This document shows, piece by piece, positions 4,909 through 9,745 of a DNA stretch of 9,745 nt. The stretch lies in assembly GCA_013362295.1 (NCBI GenBank), contig JABFWJ010000005.1, forward strand, positions 1 through 9,745. Reading direction: 5' to 3'. The translations under genes and the position numbers were made by a program. Every line of letters begins with the position of its first letter. Position 1 is the stretch's first letter. A model generated the notes under the pieces. The model was not told the DNA's origin and made no database searches. It worked only from the letters and a program-made list of their open reading frames with translations. Source of the DNA: Thermoleophilia bacterium (GTDB lineage: Bacteria; Actinomycetota; Thermoleophilia; Gaiellales; Gaiellaceae).

Positions 4909-7107
4909 CTAATCGGCGAGCGCGGGCGGGGCGTCCGGCGCCTGGCGCTCGTGCGTGAAGTCCGGCAGCCACTCCAGCCAGGGCGGGAGATACCAGTTCC
5001 AGTCGCCGAGCAGCTTCATCGCGGACGGCAGCAGCACGGCGCGGACGATCGTCGAGTCGATCAGGATCGACGCCGCGAGGCCGAAGCCCATCTGCTTGAT
5101 GTCGATCTCGTGCAGCGTCACGAAGATCGCGAAGACGGCGACCATGACGAGCGCAGCGCTCGTCACGGTCGACGCAGTTCGCTTGATTCCCGTCGCGACC
5201 GCCTGGTCCGTCGGCACTCCGAGGTCGACGAGCTCCTTCACCCTGCTCAGGATGAAGACGTGGTAGTCCATCGACAGTCCGAAGAGCACGACGAACAGGA
5301 ACAGCGGGAGCCAGGATGCGATCGCTCCGTTCGAGTGGAAGTCGAGGATTCCCTCGGCCCATGTGTGCTGGAACACCAGGACGAGCAGGCCGTACGCGGC
5401 ACCCACGGAGAGCAGGTTGAGCAGCACGGCCTTGATCGGGATCACGATCGACCTGAACGTCAGCAGCAGCAACACGAAGCACAGCAGGAGCACGAAGCCG
5501 AAGACGAGCGGCGCGTGCGACTTCATCTGCTGGTTGAAGTCGTGCGTTCCCGCCGTCTGCCCCGTGACCGCGACGATCGAGCCGGGTAGCGACGCCACCG
5601 TCGCCGGGATCAGGTCGTTGCGCAGCGTCTGCAGCGCGTTCACCGAGGTCCGGTTGCTGCCGTCGCCGACGAGCGGCAGCGAGACGATCGCCACCGTCTT
5701 GTCGGGGTTGACCTCTTCATGCACGGGCTGCTTGACCTTGCCCGACGCGAGCGCCTCCCGCTCGAGCGCTCCGATCGCTGCGCGGGCCGCCGGCGTCGTG
5801 ACGTCGCGCGCCTTGATCACGACGTCCGCCGGCGTCTGCGCTCCCGGGAACACGCTCTGAATCTCGTCGTATGTGCGGACGATCGAGATCGACTTCGGCA
5901 GGTCCGTGAAGCTCGGAAGCTGCGTGTGCAGCTGGAGCGTCGGGAGCGCGAGCGCGACCAGAGCGGCCGCCGAGACGACGGCGGAGACGACGGGGCGCTT
6001 CAGCACCGCCGAGAGGACGGCATCCCAGACCCGCGACTCACCGCCGGCGCGCCGGCTGAGCAGCGGAATCCGGCCCTTGTTCACCCGGTCGCCGAGCTTC
6101 GAGAGCAGCGCAGGGAGAATCGACAGCGAGCCGACGAGCGCGACCGCGACCATCAGCATCGCGCCGACGGCGATCGACGTGAACACCGCGTTGCCGGTGA
6201 ACAGCATCCCGGCCATCGCGATGAAGACCGTCAGGCCGGAGATGAAGACGGCATAGCCCGAGGTCCCGGCAGTGCGGAGGAGCGCCTCACGGTGGCTCGC
6301 GCCCGCCGCTCGTTCCTCGCGCTCGCGCCGGATGTAGAAGAGGGAGTAGTCGACGCCGACCGCCATGCCGATGAGGAGGATCACGGACTGCGTCGCGTCG
6401 CCCGCCGCGAATAGATGGCTCGCGACCGAGGCCAGCCCGATCGTCGCGAGCACGCCCGAGAACGCCAGCAGCACGGGCAGCCCTGCCGCGACGAGAGCGC
6501 CGAAGGCGAAGAGCAGGATGACCATCGTCACGGGCACCGAGGAGTACTCGGCCCGGGCGAAGTCCTTGCCCAGCGTCTTCGCCAGCACGTGGTTCGCGCT
6601 GCCGACACCGAACTCGCCGATCGTGAAGTCGGCGTGCTCCTTCTGCACGGCTGCAGTCGCGTCGAGGAACGGCTGCACCTTGTCCTGCGCCTTCGAGACA
6701 TCGCCGGTGATGTCGAACTCGACGAGCGCCGCGTGCCCGCCGCGCGCGATCTGGCCCCGGTTCTGCGGGTCGAGGGGCGACCGCACGACCTTCACGTCGG
6801 GCTGCGCCTCGACCGCGTCGATCACGTCGGAGACCGCGGCGCGGAAGGCGGGCTCGGAGACCGTCGCGGTCCTGGACTCGACGAGCACGGTCTCGGTCGC
6901 GCTCCGTTTGAAGTTGGCGTTCGCGAGGATCTTCTCGGCCGTCGCGGTCCCTCCCGACGCGGTGTCGACGTCCTTCAGCTTCTCGGTGCCGACGGCCCCG
7001 CCGGCAACGAGCGCGAGCACGCAGAAGGCCAGCCACGCGGCGGTGACCGTCTTCCAGTGCTCGGCGCTCCAGCGTCCGGCGCGTGCGGCGACGTTTCCGT
7101 ACTGCAT
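4909..7107 (-). CDS. MMPL/RND-family membrane transporter, downstream copy
   Basis: This is a predicted proton-driven integral membrane exporter of the MMPL family (RND superfamily), whose members move lipids, lipid-linked compounds or drugs. The 732-residue protein has the two-fold layout of the family: TM1 near 21-40, a soluble loop to about 190, five membrane segments at about 190-332, TM7 near 371-391, a second loop, and five segments at about 532-700. Asp-Tyr pairs expected for proton relay are present in both halves, D253-Y254 (GVDYSLF) and D614-Y615 (SMDYHVF). The substrate is unknown. The ATG at 7107 is preferred because it aligns with the N-terminus of the upstream paralogue and has AGAAGAAGG before it. 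An in-frame ATG at 7167 would add 20 residues absent from the paralogue. The ending WNWYLPPWLEWLP is shared with the paralogue. Confidence 0.9.
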   Translation of the reverse strand: MQYGNVAARAGRWSAEHWKTVTAAWLAFCVLALVAGGAVGTEKLKDVDTASGGTATAEKILANANFKRSATETVLVESRTATVSEPAFRAAVSDVIDAVEAQPDVKVVRSPLDPQNRGQIARGGHAALVEFDITGDVSKAQDKVQPFLDATAAVQKEHADFTIGEFGVGSANHVLAKTLGKDFARAEYSSVPVTMVILLFAFGALVAAGLPVLLAFSGVLATIGLASVASHLFAAGDATQSVILLIGMAVGVDYSLFYIRREREERAAGASHREALLRTAGTSGYAVFISGLTVFIAMAGMLFTGNAVFTSIAVGAMLMVAVALVGSLSILPALLSKLGDRVNKGRIPLLSRRAGGESRVWDAVLSAVLKRPVVSAVVSAAALVALALPTLQLHTQLPSFTDLPKSISIVRTYDEIQSVFPGAQTPADVVIKARDVTTPAARAAIGALEREALASGKVKQPVHEEVNPDKTVAIVSLPLVGDGSNRTSVNALQTLRNDLIPATVASLPGSIVAVTGQTAGTHDFNQQMKSHAPLVFGFVLLLCFVLLLLTFRSIVIPIKAVLLNLLSVGAAYGLLVLVFQHTWAEGILDFHSNGAIASWLPLFLFVVLFGLSMDYHVFILSRVKELVDLGVPTDQAVATGIKRTASTVTSAALVMVAVFAIFVTLHEIDIKQMGFGLAASILIDSTIVRAVLLPSAMKLLGDWNWYLPPWLEWLPDFTHERQAPDAPPALAD
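5249..5307. repeat. Conserved direct repeat, copy in the downstream MMPL gene
   Basis: These 59 bases match 7535-7593 in the neighbouring MMPL gene at all but one position. They encode the TM10 region around the second Asp-Tyr pair. Both strong selection on this helix and gene conversion between tandem copies could explain the DNA-level identity. Confidence 0.85.
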
Positions 7108-7134
7108 AGGCCTTCTTCTAGCCGCGGCGCCGTC

Positions 7135-7158
7135 GGCCGCGAGAACGATTTCGCGGCC
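7135..7158 (-). repeat. Perfect 8-bp GC-rich hairpin between the MMPL genes
   Basis: GGCCGCGA at 7135-7142 and TCGCGGCC at 7151-7158 form a perfect inverted repeat with an 8-base loop. No U-tract follows on the minus strand, so it is unlikely to be a complete intrinsic terminator. It may slow or protect a shared transcript of the two transporter genes (inference). Confidence 0.5.
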
Positions 7159-7163
7159 CCGGC

Positions 7164-7179
7164 TCATCCTTGCGGATGA
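7164..7179 (-). repeat. Small hairpin with GCAA tetraloop between the MMPL genes
   Basis: On the minus strand TCATCC and GGATGA pair perfectly around a GCAA loop of the stable GNRA class. It begins seven bases after the stop of the upstream MMPL gene. The alternative ATG at 7167 for the next gene falls in its 3' arm, which argues further against use of that start. Confidence 0.45.
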
Positions 7180-7185
7180 TTTCTC

Positions 7186-9390
7186 CTAGACCGGTATGAC
7201 GGCCGGCCCTTCGGGCCCTTCCTCCGCCTCGCCCTCGGGCGCGAGCGACGGCAGCCATTCGAGCCACGAGGGCAGATACCAGTTCCACTCGCCGAGTAGC
7301 TTCATCGCCGACGGCAGCAGCACGGCCCGGATGATCGTGGCGTCGATCAGGACAGCGACGGCGAGGCCGAAGCCCATCTGCTTGATGTCGATCTCGCGCA
7401 CCGTCGCGAACAGCCCGAAGACGCCGACCATGATGATCGCGGCGCTGGTAACGGTGCCGGCCGTGCGCGTGATCGCGTGGCGGACGGCGTCGGCCGTCGA
7501 CTCGCCGGCGTCGTGGAGCTCCTTCACGCGGCTGAGGATGAAGACGTGGTAGTCCATTGACAGTCCGAAGAGCACGACGAACAGGAACAGCGGCAGCCAG
7601 CTCGCGATCGAATGGTTGCTCTTGAAGCCGAGCAGGCCCTCGGCCCAGCTGTTTTGGAAGACGGCAACGAGGATGCCGTAGGCCGCACCGACGGAGAGCA
7701 GGTTGAGAAGCACCGCCTTCGCCGGGATCACGATCGATCGAAACGTGAGCAACAGCAGGATGAACGCGAGCCCGAGCACGAACGCGAACACGATCGGCAG
7801 GCGTGACTTCATGCGTGCGTTGAAGTCGTGGGTGCCGGCCGTGACGCCGGTGACGCCGTACGCGACGCCTGGGAGCGTCCGTGCGACGGGCGGGATCACG
7901 CTGCCGCGGAGCACGGCGAGCGCGCGCTGGGACGTGGCATCGTCGCCGCTCCCGGCGATCGAGAACTCGACACGCGCCACGGTCTTGTCGGGGCTCACGA
8001 AGACGTGGAACGGCCGGAAGAGCTGACCGGTCGCAAGCGCGCGGTCGCGGAAGTCGCGATAAGCCCTCTGGTACCGGGGAGTCGTGACGTCATCGGCCTT
8101 GACGACGAGCTCGGCCGGGGTCTGCGCGCCGGGGAACGCAGCCTGCATGCGGTCGAACGTGCGCACGATCTTCAGGCTGTGCGGCAGGTCGGTGAAGCTC
8201 GGCAGCTTCGTGTGCAGCGAGAGCGCGGGCAGTGTCAGCACGATCAACACGGCGGTCGAGACCGCGAGCGAAATCCCGGGCCGCTTCAGGACGGCGCCGA
8301 CGATCGCGCCCCAGATGCGCTCCTCGCCGCGGCGGCGGCCGAGGAACGGGAGCCGGCCGGCGTTCACCTTGTCGCCGAGCCGGTGCATCAGTGCCGGCAG
8401 CACGGTCAGCGACGCGACGATCGCGGCGGCGACGACGATGATCGTGCCGAGGCCGATCGTGGTGAAGACCGCGTTGCCAGCGAACATCATCCCAGCCATC
8501 GCGATCAGCACGGTTGCGCCCGAGATCAGGACCGCCTGGCCGGACGTGCGCGCGGTCCGGAGCAGCGAGTCGTGCGGCGAGTTGCCGCCTGCGCGCTCCT
8601 CCCGCTCGCGCTTGAGGTAGAAGAGCGAGTAGTCGACCCCGACTGCGAGGCCGATCATCAGGATCACCGACGTCGTCGCGTTCGACGTGTGCACGACATG
8701 GCTGACGATCGAGTTGAACCCGGTCGCCGCGAGCACGGCCGTGAAGGCGAGCAACACGGGCAGGCCCGCGGCGACGAGCGCGCCAAACGCGAGGAAGAGG
8801 ATGATCAGCGTCAGCGGGAGCGAGGTGTACTCGGCCCGCTGCAGGTCCTGCGTGAACGCGTCGTTGAGCACGTGGTTCGCGCTCGCCTGCCCGAACTCTT
8901 CGATCACGAAGCTCGGGTTGCCCGCCTGTGCCTGCTCGACGGCATCGAGCATCGGCTTGACTTTCGTGTCCGAGTCCTTCGCCTGGCCCTTGATGTCGAA
9001 CTGGATCAGCGCCGAGTGGCCGTCGCGCGAGACGAGACCGTTCTGCCTCGAGTCGAGCGGGTTCTGGATGTTCGTGACGTTCGCGAGGCCGGAGATCGTC
9101 TGCACGACGCTCGCCACGGCCGAGGAGAACGCCTCGTCCTTCGCCGTCGCCGTCTTCGACTGCACGAGCACGCTCTCGGTCGCCGGCGTGTTGAAGCCGG
9201 CGTGCTCGAGGATGCTCTCGGCCTTGGCCGTCTCCCCCGACGCCGATTCCGAATCGGTGAGCTCGACCTTCCCGACGGCCATGCCGACGGCGACCGCCGC
9301 AACGCCCACCGCGAGCCAGCCGAAGGTCGCGGTCTTCCAGTGCGCGGCGCTCCACCGACCCGCACGTCCCGCAAAGTTCGTGTGCTCCAC
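7186..9390 (-). CDS. MMPL/RND-family membrane transporter, upstream copy
   Basis: This is a 734-residue paralogue of the neighbouring transporter, collinear along its whole length, with the same 12-segment, two-loop architecture. The Asp-Tyr pairs are D253-Y254 and D613-Y614. Membrane segments TM2-TM6 and TM8-TM12 are the most alike, while the two soluble loops differ more. That is the pattern expected if the copies share an energy mechanism but differ in substrate or partner. The GTG start at 9390-9388 is the only start near the conserved N-terminus: an in-frame TAG lies at 9414-9412, and GAGGAAG abuts the GTG directly. The C-terminal tail after residue 717 is acidic and rich in Gly and Glu, unlike that of the other copy. 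No adaptor, outer-membrane or lipid-synthesis gene is nearby to suggest cargo. A 33-base gap separates it from the dehydrogenase gene upstream, so shared transcription is possible. Confidence 0.9.
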   Translation of the reverse strand: MEHTNFAGRAGRWSAAHWKTATFGWLAVGVAAVAVGMAVGKVELTDSESASGETAKAESILEHAGFNTPATESVLVQSKTATAKDEAFSSAVASVVQTISGLANVTNIQNPLDSRQNGLVSRDGHSALIQFDIKGQAKDSDTKVKPMLDAVEQAQAGNPSFVIEEFGQASANHVLNDAFTQDLQRAEYTSLPLTLIILFLAFGALVAAGLPVLLAFTAVLAATGFNSIVSHVVHTSNATTSVILMIGLAVGVDYSLFYLKREREERAGGNSPHDSLLRTARTSGQAVLISGATVLIAMAGMMFAGNAVFTTIGLGTIIVVAAAIVASLTVLPALMHRLGDKVNAGRLPFLGRRRGEERIWGAIVGAVLKRPGISLAVSTAVLIVLTLPALSLHTKLPSFTDLPHSLKIVRTFDRMQAAFPGAQTPAELVVKADDVTTPRYQRAYRDFRDRALATGQLFRPFHVFVSPDKTVARVEFSIAGSGDDATSQRALAVLRGSVIPPVARTLPGVAYGVTGVTAGTHDFNARMKSRLPIVFAFVLGLAFILLLLTFRSIVIPAKAVLLNLLSVGAAYGILVAVFQNSWAEGLLGFKSNHSIASWLPLFLFVVLFGLSMDYHVFILSRVKELHDAGESTADAVRHAITRTAGTVTSAAIIMVGVFGLFATVREIDIKQMGFGLAVAVLIDATIIRAVLLPSAMKLLGEWNWYLPSWLEWLPSLAPEGEAEEGPEGPAVIPV
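7535..7593. repeat. Conserved direct repeat, copy in the upstream MMPL gene
   Basis: This is the partner of 5249-5307; the single difference is at 7558 (t here, c at 5272). Further shorter matched blocks lie nearby, for example around 7690-7735 against 5404-5449. Confidence 0.85.
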
Positions 9391-9423
9391 CTTCCTCGAC
9401 AGTACTCCGGACTACCGCGGAAG

Positions 9424-9745
9424 TCACCAGATCCCCTCCAATATCGCCACGATCTCGTCGACGCTCGCCGGCCGCGGGTTGGCGAGGTTCCCGGCGCGCT
9501 CGGCGGCCGCGGCGGCTACGTCGCGCAGCTCCTCGCGCGGCACGCCGAATTGCCGCAGATCGTGGAAACCGCCGAGCAGCGCGAGCTCTCGCGTCTTCGC
9601 GACGGCGTCGCCGCCGATCGCGTCGCCGAAGCGGTCGACCTCCTGCGGCGCGAGCGTCCGGTTGAACTCGAGCGCAGGCGGCAGGCAGAGCGCGTTCATC
9701 GCGCCGTGCGGCAGGCCGTAGCGGCCGCCGAGCGCCTGCGCCAGC
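9424..9745 (-). CDS. Iron-containing alcohol dehydrogenase family protein, C-terminal part, cut by window edge
   Basis: Only the last 106 residues are present; the start lies beyond the right edge. The segment opens with LAQALGGRYGLPHGAMNALC, which matches the metal-site region of group III (Fe-dependent) alcohol dehydrogenases, where the His of LPHG is a metal ligand in enzymes such as FucO. A second His found four positions after another ligand in FucO is Gln here. The ending NPRPASVDEIVAILEGIW is also typical of the family. These enzymes interconvert alcohols and aldehydes or ketones with NAD(P)H; maleylacetate reductase is a close relative and cannot be excluded. The stop codon is TGA at 9426-9424, and 33 bases separate it from the MMPL gene, with no clear terminator between. 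Confidence 0.8.
   Translation of the reverse strand, partial: LAQALGGRYGLPHGAMNALCLPPALEFNRTLAPQEVDRFGDAIGGDAVAKTRELALLGGFHDLRQFGVPREELRDVAAAAAERAGNLANPRPASVDEIVAILEGIW

Noticed and set aside
3741..4958. Plus-strand open frame of 405 codons
   Set aside because: It is antisense to the flavoprotein gene, is rich in Arg, Ala and Val, has no recognisable motif and runs past the gene boundary into the control region. Long antisense frames are expected in GC-rich DNA.
8090..9427. Minus-strand 445-codon frame overlapping the upstream MMPL gene
   Set aside because: Its translation is Arg/Ala/Gly-rich with no membrane segments, and it is a frame shadow of the transporter.

Overview
The window is GC-rich (roughly two thirds G+C by eye) and every supported gene lies on the minus strand. 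Codon use is strongly GC-biased, and GTG or TTG starts are common. The set of two-subunit class I fumarase, 4Fe-4S APS reductase and MMPL transporters ending in a 'WYLPxWLEWLP' motif suggests a high-GC actinobacterium, perhaps a soil Thermoleophilia/Gaiella-like lineage. That placement is inference from gene style, not from a marker gene. I see no tRNA, rRNA, CRISPR array, insertion sequence or phage gene. No gene-free stretch exceeds 80 bases.

Reading in transcription order (right to left), the window opens with the C-terminal end of an iron-containing alcohol dehydrogenase (9424-9745). Two tandem paralogous MMPL/RND-type membrane transporters follow (7186-9390 and 4909-7107), separated by 78 bases that hold two perfect hairpins. 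Then comes a 64-base control region (4845-4908) with an imperfect 11-bp inverted repeat, a small AT-rich palindrome and a TATAGT box close to the next start codon.

From 4844 to the left edge runs a compact operon of seven genes whose ends all overlap: a short fumarate-reductase/L-aspartate-oxidase-like flavoprotein, fumarate hydratase class I alpha and beta, a ComA-family phosphosulfolactate synthase, an iron-sulfur APS reductase (cysH), APS kinase (cysC) and sulfate adenylyltransferase small subunit (cysD, cut by the window edge). The Cys enzymes activate sulfate to APS, then either reduce it to sulfite or phosphorylate it to PAPS. The ComA-like enzyme would join sulfite to phosphoenolpyruvate to make a C3 sulfonate. 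The flavoprotein and fumarase interconvert C4 acids (succinate, fumarate, malate).

The most interesting feature is this physical coupling of C4-dicarboxylate enzymes, a sulfite-fixing C-S bond-forming enzyme and sulfate assimilation in one translationally coupled unit. It may be a bacterial sulfonate-producing module, but the sequence cannot show the end product. The later coenzyme M or sulfolactate genes are not in the window.
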